A stretch of DNA of 56,772 bases, taken from contig JBCCHF010000045.1 of assembly GCA_039028895.1 (NCBI GenBank), positions 1-56,772 on the forward strand. Direction: 5' to 3'. The number at the start of each line of letters is the position of its first letter. Position 1 is the stretch's first letter. Positions 1 to 8,995 of this stretch are shown in pieces. The notes beneath the pieces are model-generated. The model saw only the letters and a list, made by a program, of their open reading frames with translations. It was not told the origin of the DNA and did not search any database. Origin of the DNA: JAHDCJ01 sp039028895 (GTDB taxonomy: Bacteria; Bacteroidota; Bacteroidia; Chitinophagales; Saprospiraceae). Made by a program: the position numbers and the translations under genes.

Positions 1-108
1 TCGGCTCCCAGACGTCGAACCGTTGGAGCAGGTTGTGGAGCGTCGTCGATTCCCCCCCCGGAATGACGAGGTGGGTGACGCCGCGGAGCTGTTTGGCTGA
101 CTTCCTGC
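1..108 (-). other. Foreign GC-rich end with a PdxT fragment
   Basis: About 105 bases of clearly higher G+C than everything after them. On the minus strand they encode, without a stop, a peptide containing HLVIPGGESTTL (PGGESTTL at 38-61), the signature loop of PdxT, the glutaminase subunit of pyridoxal 5'-phosphate synthase. The same bases are read in another frame as a Pro/Arg-rich tail on the adjoining AraC gene, which does not fit that family. The abrupt change in composition at about 91-108, and two unrelated partial genes joined there, point to a chimeric contig end or a very recent junction, not a native neighbour. The exact join cannot be placed to the base. Confidence 0.7.
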
Positions 109-644
109 ACTGATAATTTTCTATAGTTGTTGTAGTGCTTTAGGCTCAAAAATAAATAGAACAACATGGAGATTAATCCCGCCATTTGGTACCAGAAATC
201 AAGGTCTTTGTCTCTGCCATCAGCATAGAAATAGAATTCATCTAAAATGAGTTTATCTGTTACGAATACAATAAGGCTATAAATCAGATAAACCAGGGCT
301 GGCACAAAGTGGATGAAATCCTTCGGAGAAAATTTATCGTTATTGTTTAACAATGTTTTTACATAAAAAAAGAATATCGGTCCGATCAAAAATAATTGTT
401 GGAATGGCACAAAGAACAAGAATTCTCTATAGCTTTTTATGGCGTACCAGTTTGCATACCCAAACATGAAAGGGCAAATGTATAATCCTCCCAGTATGAT
501 GAATGCAGCCAACCAATTACTGTGGTTTTTGTTTTCCCTAATACCATTTCTCAGGAGCAGGTAAGAAAAGACAACTGCATTGAAGAAAAAGATCAGCAAA
601 ACTGAACTTTTCTGGTTGTAATCAAAATAAATTATATCACCCAA
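105..644 (-). CDS. Membrane-anchored AraC-family regulator, N-terminal part only
   Basis: Open frame of about 180 codons that is not closed before the foreign end. It encodes several hydrophobic helices with the segments FFVPFQQLFLIGP, DFIHFVPALVYLIYS and YADGRDKDLDFWYQ. These are typical of the 7-helix sensor half of Bacteroidota regulators that carry an AraC-type helix-turn-helix at the C terminus. The DNA-binding half is missing because the native sequence ends at about position 105. There is no ATG; the only start that fits is TTG at 644, after an in-frame TAA. It overlaps the last codons of the sulfurtransferase by 8 bases, which suggests translational coupling. The family is inferred from the sensor half alone. 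Confidence 0.7.
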
Positions 645-1485
645 GATCTTTCGTTAAATTATTTTTCTCTGCCCATTCGGTCCATGAGCCATCGTAGACT
701 TGTCGACTCTTTTTGAAGGCGATTTCGCTTGCCAATAGTACGATACATGCTGTTAGTCCCGAGCCACAACTAAAAACCAAATCCTGGTCTCCTAATTTTC
801 TGGTTTCAAATTGTTCCTGTAGCTCTGCTTTAGGCTTGAACTGGTTATTGGTGAGCACTGATTTATATGGAAGGTTAATCGAGCCGGGGATATGACCACT
901 TTCCAGATGTTTTCTAGGCTCGTTTTCTGTGCCGTTAAAACGCCCTTCAGAACGGACATCGACTACGATGAATGACGGGTTGTCAATATTGCTTTTGATG
1001 TCCTGGAAGTATTTTACGGATGCCTTTTGCAGGTTGGCTTTAAAATTTCCAGGTTCATAAGTTTGGGATACTCGTTTTTCGGTTGACAATCCTTTTTGAA
1101 TCCATGCTTTTAATCCGCCATCCAATACGACTACCTGTTCATGCCCCATAGTCTTAAACATCCACCACACTCGCGGACTGGAATAGATACCCCGGTTGTC
1201 AAAAACGACGATTAGTGAGTTTTGGTTAATCCCCAGTTTTTGACATTCGTGTTCAAATTGTTCCTGGGATGGGAAAGTGTTGGGCAGCGTACTGGTTTTA
1301 TCCGAGAAACGGCCCTTGAGGTCAAAGTATCTTGCTTTAGGAATGGTTTGGTGATTATTTGTTGATTGTTCCCCCGACACTGTTTTTTCCAGACTGGCAT
1401 CTAACAGGATAAGATCCTTATTGTTGATGTTTTCTTGTAACCAATCTACGGAAACTAATGCTGTCATTTCTTTTGAAGTTTTCAA
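637..1485 (-). CDS. sseA: Thiosulfate/3-mercaptopyruvate sulfurtransferase
   Basis: 282 residues, the usual length for a tandem-rhodanese sulfurtransferase. The N-terminal rhodanese domain (about 10-130) is the inactive one. The C-terminal domain (about 160-275) carries the active loop C-G-S-G-L-T-A with catalytic Cys240. A CGSG(V/L)TA loop is typical of 3-mercaptopyruvate sulfurtransferases, whereas thiosulfate-specific enzymes usually have CRxGxR. The enzyme moves sulfane sulfur from mercaptopyruvate to thiol or cyanide acceptors in the cytoplasm. No signal peptide is seen. Met7 is an alternative start. The gene symbol is by family and is not proven orthology. Confidence 0.88.
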   Translation of the reverse strand: MKTSKEMTALVSVDWLQENINNKDLILLDASLEKTVSGEQSTNNHQTIPKARYFDLKGRFSDKTSTLPNTFPSQEQFEHECQKLGINQNSLIVVFDNRGIYSSPRVWWMFKTMGHEQVVVLDGGLKAWIQKGLSTEKRVSQTYEPGNFKANLQKASVKYFQDIKSNIDNPSFIVVDVRSEGRFNGTENEPRKHLESGHIPGSINLPYKSVLTNNQFKPKAELQEQFETRKLGDQDLVFSCGSGLTACIVLLASEIAFKKSRQVYDGSWTEWAEKNNLTKDLG

Positions 1486-1527
1486 TGATAAGGAAACAGC
1501 CTCTACCCATAATGGTTTTTAGTACCA

Positions 1528-2754
1528 TTATTTTACAAAATACATTTCCAGCTCTCCTTTTCCTTTGGCGTGGATTTTACCTCTGAATTCGCAGTCGACA
1601 TCAATTTTGACAAGGGCATGCGTTGTTCCTGATATATTGATTTTGTCGGGCTCCCCTGATGATTCCATTCTGCTTGCGGTGTTAATGGTGTCACCAAAGA
1701 GGTCGTAGCTAAATTTCTTTTTGCCAACTACTCCGGCAACTATTGGCCCAGAGTGTATGCCAACTCTCATTCTCCATTGTATTTCATTATTCCGGTTTCT
1801 TTCTTCGAGGAAGGCCAACATTCGTTTTGCCGCCCTGATGCATTTAATCGCGTGTTCAGTGTTCTCTTCTTCAAATCCGCAAGCTGCCAGATAGGCATCA
1901 CCGATGGTTTCGATTTTCTCAACGCCTTCCGCTTCAACAATTTCATCGAACTGGCCAAAAATTTCATTGAGTTCACTCACCAGAGTAATAGCCGGAATCG
2001 TCGCCACCAATTCCGTGAAACCTTTGAAGTCGGTAAATAGAATGGTGACACTTTTATGTCTTTTAGGCACTGTTTTGCCAGTTTCCTTAAGGTCTTTCGC
2101 GACTTTAACAGGTAAAATGTTGTGCAGGAGGTCGTCAGACTTCTTTTGCTCGGCTCTTAGAGAATCCTCAGATTTATCAATGAGAACAGACAAACTCCAT
2201 ACAAGTGTGAGACAAATGAGACCGGTTATGCTCACATTGACTACCTGCAGGAAGTACGGATCCATAACATCATAATGTGCAATAATCCTAGATTGAAGGG
2301 AGACGGAAAGAATTAAAGTCAGGCAACTGAGTAAGCTGAAACCATGTGCAAATTTCCTTGCCTTACGGGGAAAGGTCAAATAGGGCATAATGATGATCAG
2401 GAAACAACTGAAAGCAACGCCTGACGAATAACCCAACAAATATAAAAACAGGAATATCGAAACGTAGGCTGCGATATTCACCCATATTGCAGCAAGAATC
2501 CGCCAGCCTTTTCCATTAAAGATTAAAACCAAAAAGAACATCAAAGCCATAAACCCATTGCTTCCATAGATTGTCGGAGCATCAGTAAGGTAAATGGCAA
2601 TACCCATCCATAATAACATGAAAAAGACTCCAAGTATGGAAGCAATATTAGTCGCGCGGAGATACCTGGTATCGGTTACAGAAAATTCTGGACTAATACC
2701 CGTGTCGATCATCTTCCATAAAAAGGAGGTTTCTTTTTTTAGGCCATTCGACAT
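1528..2754 (-). CDS. Membrane-bound class III adenylate/guanylate cyclase
   Basis: 408 residues. About six hydrophobic helices fill residues 35-195, followed by a short linker and a class III cyclase homology domain (about 224-408). Metal-binding aspartates are D242 (FTDFKGF) and D286 (TIGDAY). Transition-state residues N358 and R362 lie in TINTASRM. The purine-selecting positions are mixed: E282 (KIETIGD), where guanylate cyclases have Glu, and D351 (YDLFGDT), where adenylate cyclases usually have Asp. The product, cAMP or cGMP, is therefore not certain. The membrane half is not a known named sensor. It stands alone, divergent from the small lipoprotein at 2891. Confidence 0.9.
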   Translation of the reverse strand: MSNGLKKETSFLWKMIDTGISPEFSVTDTRYLRATNIASILGVFFMLLWMGIAIYLTDAPTIYGSNGFMALMFFLVLIFNGKGWRILAAIWVNIAAYVSIFLFLYLLGYSSGVAFSCFLIIIMPYLTFPRKARKFAHGFSLLSCLTLILSVSLQSRIIAHYDVMDPYFLQVVNVSITGLICLTLVWSLSVLIDKSEDSLRAEQKKSDDLLHNILPVKVAKDLKETGKTVPKRHKSVTILFTDFKGFTELVATIPAITLVSELNEIFGQFDEIVEAEGVEKIETIGDAYLAACGFEEENTEHAIKCIRAAKRMLAFLEERNRNNEIQWRMRVGIHSGPIVAGVVGKKKFSYDLFGDTINTASRMESSGEPDKINISGTTHALVKIDVDCEFRGKIHAKGKGELEMYFVK

Positions 2755-2890
2755 TTGGATCTGCTTGTTTTACACAGGATTGTTTAACAATATAAAATAA
2801 TTATTACGGTATGCCCCAACCCTAATTTAAGTTAAAGGCGTCTTTCTGATCAAAGTACGAGGAGTTAAGGTATTTTTTAAAATTAAACCA

Positions 2891-3181
2891 ATGAAACACA
2901 TCAAATTTGTAATCCCGGTGCTTATCCTGTTTATGTCTTGTCAAAAGGATGGTGTCCTTCCTGAATGCATAGCAGAAATAACAGACGATGATTCTACTCT
3001 ACAGATAGAGACGCAAGAAGTAAATAACGAGATTCATTATCGGTTAAATGATGGGTTTGCCAATGGTGTGGAATACATAATAAACAGCGAATGTGATACC
3101 GTTTGCTACCTTCCGTTTGGATTGGTATTTATCCCTTGCCTGCAGGATTACAGGGATCCATGGGAGCCTTTATGGCCTTAG
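2891..3181 (+). CDS. Small lipoprotein, unknown function
   Basis: 96 residues. It starts with a lipoprotein signal (MKHIKFVIPVLILFMSC, lipobox Cys17), followed by an acidic mature part with further cysteines (CDTVC, IPC) and a C terminus ending DPWEPLWP. The layout, a lipobox then a short Cys-containing domain reporting a hydrated segment, resembles small secreted Bacteroidota lipoproteins such as DUF6970, but no clear family match can be claimed. It is the only rightward gene in this stretch and is transcribed away from the cyclase; the 136 bp between the two starts must hold both promoters. Confidence 0.65.
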   Translation: MKHIKFVIPVLILFMSCQKDGVLPECIAEITDDDSTLQIETQEVNNEIHYRLNDGFANGVEYIINSECDTVCYLPFGLVFIPCLQDYRDPWEPLWP

Positions 3182-3213
3182 TTTATTTTCCGGCAAGGAA
3201 ATTTTTTCAAATT

Positions 3214-3636
3214 TTAAAAAGTATAAAGAGCAGCGACTACCAGGTTCGCAACCATCAATACGAAGTCTGTAATAAAAATAAACAGCATCCTTCCTTTAAC
3301 CTGCCAAACCCCTTTGCCTTTCCGGTTTTCCAAAATGATAAATACGTTGGGAAGAAATTGCGATCCATGTGCTACAGCAAAACCAACACACAAAATTATT
3401 CTTTGATTGGCTTCAGGAAAGACACCCGGATAGATTAAGATAAGCACGTTTAAAACGCAAAAAGCAAAATTGAAGCCGCCTAAAAAATTACCGGATTCTG
3501 TAAGTATGTCAAAAACTGGCGTATCGCGATGTGCTCTCGGAACAAGTGTCTTCGCAAATATCTTTTTCCGGATTGCAAAGGCATGAAAGCCCAAAGCGAA
3601 CCAAATGGCATTTAACAGTAGAATGACTTCAAACAT
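3214..3636 (-). CDS. Four-helix membrane protein, unknown function
   Basis: 140 residues with four predicted membrane helices (near 2-22, 47-70, 78-100 and 118-138). A positively charged loop follows helix 1 (IRKKIFAKTLVPRAHRD). Composition and length look like a genuine small integral inner-membrane protein. No catalytic or metal-binding motif is evident and I do not recognise the family. It converges with the small lipoprotein gene (33 bp between stops) and lies 71 bp from the DoxX-like gene upstream, so the two could share a transcript. Confidence 0.6.
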   Translation of the reverse strand: MFEVILLLNAIWFALGFHAFAIRKKIFAKTLVPRAHRDTPVFDILTESGNFLGGFNFAFCVLNVLILIYPGVFPEANQRIILCVGFAVAHGSQFLPNVFIILENRKGKGVWQVKGRMLFIFITDFVLMVANLVVAALYTF

Positions 3637-3707
3637 GATTCAAAATTATGGCTTACGGACTATTTGTGAAAATAGCCTTTTAGCTTTTCGGCCAGGTCTG
3701 TAAGGCA

Positions 3708-4082
3708 TTAAGCTTTTAGTAAATCGGAAAAACGATCTTTATTATCATAAACTAAAGCCAGACTTAGTAATAAAGAGAGAAGGGCAGGGCCGATGCCTGG
3801 AAGATCATGTAAACCATGATAAATGGCAGCATTAAACATGATGGCAGTAATAAAGGTCAGAGCAAGCGGGACAAACTTGCTAGCTAACAAGCAAAGGCCA
3901 CCCGCGAATTCCAGAATCCCGATTAGTTTCAGAAATCCGGAAGTCGCATAAATGCGCATTAATTCACCGCCGTCTCCATCAGGACTGGGTAAGTCTATAA
4001 AACCAAAAAACTTGTTGATACCAAGAACGACCATAAAAAGTCCTAAAAGAAGGCGTAAAGCCAGAAATACCTTTGCTTGCAT
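3708..4082 (-). CDS. DoxX-like family membrane protein
   Basis: 124 residues with four hydrophobic helices. The start ALRLLLGLFMVVLGINKFF matches the DoxX/DoxD-like signature (helix 1 with a GxxxxxxGxxKF pattern), and LELAGGLCLL-like text in helix 2 (here GILEFAGGLCLLASKF) is also typical. Members are small quinone-linked or redox-associated membrane proteins whose biochemical role is mostly unknown. The neighbour upstream is an exported thioredoxin, which would fit a role in envelope redox chemistry, but that is inference. Confidence 0.78.
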   Translation of the reverse strand: MQAKVFLALRLLLGLFMVVLGINKFFGFIDLPSPDGDGGELMRIYATSGFLKLIGILEFAGGLCLLASKFVPLALTFITAIMFNAAIYHGLHDLPGIGPALLSLLLSLALVYDNKDRFSDLLKA

Positions 4083-4164
4083 GATTATTCATTTTGAGAG
4101 CTAGACAATGACATCTAAGATAAACAAATCCAAACAAGCTTTATAGGCGGTATTTGCGCAAATT

Positions 4165-5034
4165 CTAGTTTTTATTGAAGATGTCTTCCATAAAGTATTC
4201 CCTGGGTTCAACATCGCCATATAAATGTTCAAAAAGATGATCATAATACCTATCTGCTCTGACTTTAATGGCTTTAAGCTCATCAACATTAGTAGCATTT
4301 TTTACTTCATCTTTAAATGCCATGGTCATGTATTTTTTATGCAAATAGGTTCCATAATCCAACGAGTCGCTCAGGTATTGCTGCACAACAGGGTGCTCCA
4401 AAGGCAGTTCGACTTTTCTGAATATGCCTAGGTCTACATCATCTTCTAAAGTCTTGATGTCGAATTTTTTATAATAGTTTTGGCAGGCTTCGAGATAGTC
4501 TTTGTCAAAGCTATATTGGTAAACTATATTGATGTTGTTATTCAATACGTCCAAAGCGGTTTTCCAGGTATCCTGATCGTCAGGGTTATTTCGCAGGTCT
4601 AAAATAGCTTGCGATACGGGATGGTGTTTTTTGCCGGAATATCTATCCAGTTCCATATTGAAAGCATCCAGGCGACGAGCGCCAAAGATTCTCCCAATTT
4701 CGATGCCTTTAGCATCTAAAAAAAGAAGGGTGGGGTAGCCTTTTATCCTATATTTGGAAATATCTATTCTGAAGGGGCTACGCTCATAATCTATCTTAAG
4801 CGCAATGTACTCTTTTGACATGCGCTCACCTACCATCTTGTCAGAGAATACTTCTGCATCCATCCGTTTGCAGGGGCCGCACCAGGTGGTGTAAACGTCA
4901 ATAAATATTTTCTTGTCTTCTTTCTCTGCTTTTTCCATAGCCGCTTCCAGAGACAGGTTTTCAAAAGTGACCTGACTTAGGCCGATACTTGTAATAAACA
5001 TAAGGAGCGCGAATATGCATGTATATCTTTTCAT
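4165..5034 (-). CDS. Exported thioredoxin-family protein
   Basis: 289 residues: signal peptide (about 1-20, cleavage near GLSQ), then a thioredoxin fold in which W51-C-G-P-C55 is the active site (YTTWCGPCKRM), with the cis-Pro region YRIKGYPTLLFLD. The C-terminal ~130 residues are a helical extension not found in plain thioredoxin. In Bacteroidota such proteins act in the periplasm as disulfide reductases or in cytochrome c or metal-site maturation. The start is backed by the good signal peptide. It is divergent from the T9SS protein gene, with only about 77 bp between the two starts. Confidence 0.85.
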   Translation of the reverse strand: MKRYTCIFALLMFITSIGLSQVTFENLSLEAAMEKAEKEDKKIFIDVYTTWCGPCKRMDAEVFSDKMVGERMSKEYIALKIDYERSPFRIDISKYRIKGYPTLLFLDAKGIEIGRIFGARRLDAFNMELDRYSGKKHHPVSQAILDLRNNPDDQDTWKTALDVLNNNINIVYQYSFDKDYLEACQNYYKKFDIKTLEDDVDLGIFRKVELPLEHPVVQQYLSDSLDYGTYLHKKYMTMAFKDEVKNATNVDELKAIKVRADRYYDHLFEHLYGDVEPREYFMEDIFNKN

Positions 5035-5111
5035 GCATAGATAACGCTGAAGGCAGGTAAAGTCGTATGTTTATTTATCGTAAACAGGTATTGAGTTCTG
5101 ATAATTATTCA

Positions 5112-6017
5112 ATGTATTGGACGGTGAGAAAGGTTGTTCAGTTATTGGTATTGGTTTTGAGTTTAAGTGTCGTAAAAGCATGGGGGCAAAATTATATTCC
5201 CTATGTTCAAGAAGGAGCATGGTGGAGCGTGACCGTTGAAAGTGTTTCAGGGACAAATACAGGAATATTCATTATATCAGGAAATGCCACCATTGATGGT
5301 GTGGATTATAAGAATTTTGATTGTTTTTTAAATCCTCCCGCTTGTATTCCTTGTAATAATGACTGGTTGATTCGTGAAGATACGGCGGAGAAAAAGGTTT
5401 ATTTCAAGGAAGACCCTGCGGCTGAAGAGATCATTTTTTACGATTTTTCATTAACCCCAGGGGATTCTATTCCATTTGATTGGTATCCAACACATTATTT
5501 TGAAACTGTTTCATCAGTAGTTGATACTGTTTATTATAAACAGCTATTTGGTTTCGACCGTAAGGTAATTTCATTTATCCCATTAGATGTGTCTCCAGCA
5601 AATTTTGGTTGTACAGAAATAATTGAAGGATTTGGCCTCCCAGACCATCCATACCCATATAGTGCCTTATGCAGAGCGATTAGCCCTGAAGGTACAAATC
5701 AGATAGACACGTTTGGTGTAAACCCAAGCATTTCGTGTGAGGATCTAATTTTGTCAAATTCCCTATTGCCAAATCAACAATCATTTAAAGTTTTTCCTAC
5801 GTTAGCTGAGAGTTCCATAATGATTGAAGTCCCTGCAATTCTAGGAGAAGAAAAGGTTGATTTTTATTCCATTTCTGGGAAACTAATTTTTAGTACGGCA
5901 CTTTCAAATATACTGACTGAGATTGATGTTAGTTTTATGCCTGATGGAATTTACTTTTTGAGATTTTTTTCACCTTCTCAAAAATCCTCAATACAAAAGA
6001 TTGTAATTCATCATTAA
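5112..6017 (+). CDS. T9SS-sorted secreted protein, unknown function
   Basis: I chose the Met at 5112 (MYWTVRKVVQLLV) because it begins a normal signal peptide ending near KAWGQ; an ATG at 5067 would add a 15-residue tail before it. The mature part is a beta-rich domain with a four-Cys cluster (PPACIPCNNDW plus two later Cys). The last ~75 residues form a T9SS type A sorting domain (FKVFPTLAESSIMIEV, VDFYSISGKLI, DGIYFLRFFS). The protein should cross the outer membrane through the Por system. It is followed 51 bp later by a second T9SS protein, probably in the same transcript. Confidence 0.82.
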   Translation: MYWTVRKVVQLLVLVLSLSVVKAWGQNYIPYVQEGAWWSVTVESVSGTNTGIFIISGNATIDGVDYKNFDCFLNPPACIPCNNDWLIREDTAEKKVYFKEDPAAEEIIFYDFSLTPGDSIPFDWYPTHYFETVSSVVDTVYYKQLFGFDRKVISFIPLDVSPANFGCTEIIEGFGLPDHPYPYSALCRAISPEGTNQIDTFGVNPSISCEDLILSNSLLPNQQSFKVFPTLAESSIMIEVPAILGEEKVDFYSISGKLIFSTALSNILTEIDVSFMPDGIYFLRFFSPSQKSSIQKIVIHH

Positions 6018-6068
6018 AACCCTTGTAATAAAGAAATAACTTGAATTAAAAAAAAGCAGGATCAACAA

Positions 6069-7619
6069 ATGCGTTACACAATATTTGCTTCCATCATTTT
6101 CCTGTTTTGTGGATCTGGTTCCTATGCTCAACAAGGTTTTAATACAAGTATAAGGGTAGATGGATTCAATGAGACTGAATTATGGGCTATAGAAGTGGTG
6201 GATTCATTTTTTTATACCTGGGGTAATGTGCGTTTCAATACTTTTCCCTTTGAAAAAGGGGTATTGAGTAAATATACGATGGAAGGTGACTTAATTTGGG
6301 ATAGAATCTATGGAAGTGATTCTTTAAACACTGTGGCAGATAATGATGAGAGCGAGAGTTTTACGGTTACCTCTTCCGGAAATTTAGCAATAACAGGTTA
6401 TAATACTAATAACTTTCAGTTTGATAATACTTTTTTACTGGTGTGTGATGCAGAGAATGGGGACGTTATTACGTATAAGACCTTTGAGCCTGATGACCAA
6501 TCAATTCGTGGGCAAACTATAATAGAAACCGAAGATGGCGGATTCCTTATTAGTGCTTGGGAATACTTAGACTATACAACACTCATTCGTACAGACAGTG
6601 GAGGCAATCAGATTTGGAGAAATAACTATGCTAATACCATTGGATATAGATCTCAACCCCTTTCAATGGTGAAAGATCAAGATTCTTATTCTCTCCTAAT
6701 TGGCATATCGAAAGGTTGGTGTAGTGAAGACTGGTTTTACGAAGCTTTCAATTTGATAATTACTATTGATGACTCAGGGAATATCATTTGGGAACATCAG
6801 GCACCTACTGATGAATTAATTGCTAATGTTAATCTCCAACAATTCCTTAATGGTGATTTTTTAGCTGCAGGGGTTTCTATTGAAAGGGAGCAGTTAACCA
6901 GTAGCCTATATGATTGTGATGTACAGGGATACCTGACAAGAATATCCGAAGACCATGATGTAATATGGGATTTATCTTTGGGCTCAAGTGGTAATCAAAT
7001 TCTTAACCATATTTATCACACTAAACTGGATGAGAATAGTAATGGAATAATCTGCGGGACAAATTATTTTGATTTCTCCCCTGATAGCATTCAACAAAAT
7101 GGATGGTTAGCAAAAGTCTCACCAGATGGAGACAGTCTTTGGGGCAGGCATATTAGACATTTTCCGAATAATTTTTTAAAAAGAAATTTCTTTACTGATT
7201 TCGAAATATTAACATCAGGGGAAATCTTATTAGCTGGCCTGATTGATGACGATGATAGCTCTAGCCCTACAGTAGGCCGCTGGGGTTGGATCGTGAAAAC
7301 AGATTCTTTGGGTTGTATTGAGCCAGGGTGCCATCTTTCAACGTCTGTACAGACCCCCTCATCAACCCAGGAAGATGGGCTATTGGTTTTTCCAAATCCG
7401 GCTCGAGAAGTGGTTACTTTACAAATGCATCATGCAGTTAGAGCGCAAACCAAAATTCGTATTTACAACTCAATGGGCCAGTTAATCAGAGAGGAGCAGT
7501 GGCTTAATGGGTTGCAACAGCATTCTTTAAATTTATCCGATTGTTTACCAGGGATATATGTTGTAGTTGTAGTGGAGGCAGATCAGGTTGTACACTCAAG
7601 GAAAATTATTGTTGAGTAA
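6069..7619 (+). CDS. T9SS-sorted secreted repeat protein (propeller-like)
   Basis: 516 residues. Signal peptide to about residue 20 (SYAQQ). The body holds repeated blocks of the form GD-W-(x)-I-Y-G-x-S and TSDGGFLI-like text (EDGGFLISAW, SGGNQIWRNNY, DDSGNIIWEH, PDGDSLWG), the pattern of propeller proteins that narrate itemised beta-blades. It ends in a T9SS type A sorting domain (LLVFPNPAREVVTL, IRIYNSMGQLI, PGIYVVVV). The length and the repeated W/G-D motifs suit a surface adhesin or scaffold. No catalytic residues are recognised. It follows the 5112 gene in the same direction. Confidence 0.85.
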   Translation: MRYTIFASIIFLFCGSGSYAQQGFNTSIRVDGFNETELWAIEVVDSFFYTWGNVRFNTFPFEKGVLSKYTMEGDLIWDRIYGSDSLNTVADNDESESFTVTSSGNLAITGYNTNNFQFDNTFLLVCDAENGDVITYKTFEPDDQSIRGQTIIETEDGGFLISAWEYLDYTTLIRTDSGGNQIWRNNYANTIGYRSQPLSMVKDQDSYSLLIGISKGWCSEDWFYEAFNLIITIDDSGNIIWEHQAPTDELIANVNLQQFLNGDFLAAGVSIEREQLTSSLYDCDVQGYLTRISEDHDVIWDLSLGSSGNQILNHIYHTKLDENSNGIICGTNYFDFSPDSIQQNGWLAKVSPDGDSLWGRHIRHFPNNFLKRNFFTDFEILTSGEILLAGLIDDDDSSSPTVGRWGWIVKTDSLGCIEPGCHLSTSVQTPSSTQEDGLLVFPNPAREVVTLQMHHAVRAQTKIRIYNSMGQLIREEQWLNGLQQHSLNLSDCLPGIYVVVVVEADQVVHSRKIIVE

Positions 7620-7657
7620 TAATTATCAATTTTATTTCGTCCTCCAAAATGACTCCT

Positions 7658-7984
7658 TTATTCCTGATTACGAATAGCAATAAGAATTTTAGGGCTTTCT
7701 AACGACCCGTCGTTAATTATGGGAAAAGGGTCATAGCCTAGGAATATGAGTATTGAAGGCATAAACTTAATTTGAGGCCCATTGATATTACATTCCCAAT
7801 TTGAAATAGTTGCTTCTGAAACACTTATCATTTCAGCCACATTCTTTTGTTCTATATTTATATCCAATCGCATCTTCCGAATATGATCTCCACAGGTCTT
7901 GAGTTCTTTTGGATATTCTGGTGATAAAGATTTTGGTGTGGTGATTTTTACAGATTGTAAAAAGGGCACGCAACCACTGGCCAT
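7658..7984 (-). CDS. Short Xre-type helix-turn-helix protein
   Basis: 108 residues. The centre (about 30-90) reads as a helix-turn-helix of the Xre/Cro group: LKTCGDHIRKMRLDI, then QKNVAEMISVSEATISNWE, then PQIKFMPSILIFLGYDPF. This block occurs in Bacteroidota at the end of longer HTH proteins and as short stand-alone proteins. The first ~20 residues (MASGCVPFLQSV) look unlike the family and the start may lie further in. It is followed upstream by the DinB gene (12 bp), so the two are probably co-transcribed. Confidence 0.65.
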   Translation of the reverse strand: MASGCVPFLQSVKITTPKSLSPEYPKELKTCGDHIRKMRLDINIEQKNVAEMISVSEATISNWECNINGPQIKFMPSILIFLGYDPFPIINDGSLESPKILIAIRNQE

Positions 7985-7996
7985 GTAGCTAATATT

Positions 7997-8491
7997 CTAT
8001 ATATGATACTTCGACCTGATCATATGCACATGATGTCTTTCATGCCCAATAATTGATCTGAGGAATTCTTCAAGTGAGATTTCATGTTCCCGGGCGCGAC
8101 CTTTTATCTGTAATTGGGAGTCGGAAAGGGTTTTAACAAAACTTTGGGAGGCCCTTTTGACATTTTGATAATCATCCAGTAGCAACTGTTTACTCAAGTC
8201 ATTAAACCGGCTGTTTTTTACCAGGAACTCCTGGTCATACCCCCAAAGCTCTACTTGCTCGTTTCTACTCAGTTGAAACGCTCTGAACATTTTTATCCTT
8301 TCATGATCGGTGATATGTCCAATTACTTGTTTAATTGTCCATTTGCCAGGCTGATATCTCAACGCTAATTTCGCTTCATCAATGGATTGAAAAAATAACA
8401 AGGCGGAATTATCCACAAAAATTGATTGCAAGTTGTCATCACTTGCTAATTCAAAGTAATATGGAAAACCGTCTTTGGGGGTATATTTCAT
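7997..8491 (-). CDS. DinB-family protein
   Basis: About 164 residues from the Met at 8491 (MKYTPKDGFPYYF). The frame stays open for another 40 codons, but that part overlaps the VOC gene and is not family-like. A four-helix DinB/YfiT fold is indicated by WTIKQVIGHITDHERI near residue 55 and the terminal IGHERHHVHMI, which supply the His residues that bind a divalent metal. Such proteins are thiol-dependent transferases or unknown metal proteins; DinB itself is of unresolved activity. A second DinB protein lies at 20585. Confidence 0.82.
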   Translation of the reverse strand: MKYTPKDGFPYYFELASDDNLQSIFVDNSALLFFQSIDEAKLALRYQPGKWTIKQVIGHITDHERIKMFRAFQLSRNEQVELWGYDQEFLVKNSRFNDLSKQLLLDDYQNVKRASQSFVKTLSDSQLQIKGRAREHEISLEEFLRSIIGHERHHVHMIRSKYHI

Positions 8492-8552
8492 AGTTGAGGA
8501 AAGTCCATATAGTAAAAGCCTGAAAGGGTTTAGATGAATATCATCATAGCCT

Positions 8553-8948
8553 TTATTTTTCTTCCACCAACTGAATGTTATTGCCGCAGGTGTCATTGAA
8601 TACCGCGGCAATTACGGTACCCATTTCAGTCGGTTCCATACTAAACTCGACACCTAGTTTTGATAATCGGTCAAATTCTTCCCGGCAATCATCAACGTAG
8701 AATTGAGTCCAGGGAATACCAGCTTTCATGAGTTCATCCTGGAAAACCTTTGAAGGTTTGAAATGAAGCGGAGCAGGTTCAAGTAATAACTCAGGGCCAT
8801 CCTGATCATATTTGGAAACTACGGTTAACCACCGATTACCACCACCCAATGGGAGGTCTACTTTCTTTACAAAGCCTAAAATATCAGTATAAAAGTCCAA
8901 AGCTTTTTGTTGGTCCAATACGGGGATGCTTACAATTTTGATTTTCAT
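8553..8948 (-). CDS. VOC-family (glyoxalase-like) protein
   Basis: 131 residues from the Met at 8948 (MKIKIVSIPVLDQ); a longer reading from 8987 adds 13 residues before the natural beta-strand start. The pattern is the vicinal-oxygen-chelate fold: DQQKALDFYTDILGF, then RWLTVVSK, GPELLLEP, then a second half FYVDDCREEFDRLSKLGVEF and the closing GNNIQLVE. The terminal Glu-rich metal-ligand position is present. The substrate is unknown; relatives are called glyoxalase or antibiotic-resistance proteins. The neighbouring AraC gene is a common partner of this family in Bacteroidota and may regulate it. Confidence 0.85.
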   Translation of the reverse strand: MKIKIVSIPVLDQQKALDFYTDILGFVKKVDLPLGGGNRWLTVVSKYDQDGPELLLEPAPLHFKPSKVFQDELMKAGIPWTQFYVDDCREEFDRLSKLGVEFSMEPTEMGTVIAAVFNDTCGNNIQLVEEK

Positions 8949-8995
8949 TGTATAAATTTTAATGCTTGAATCTGCAATATGCATCAAATTCAGAA

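Noticed and set aside
7997..8611. Longer reading of the DinB gene overlapping the VOC gene
   Set aside because: The extra 40 residues overlap a well-supported VOC coding end and are unlike the family; the Met at 8491 gives a normal DinB start.
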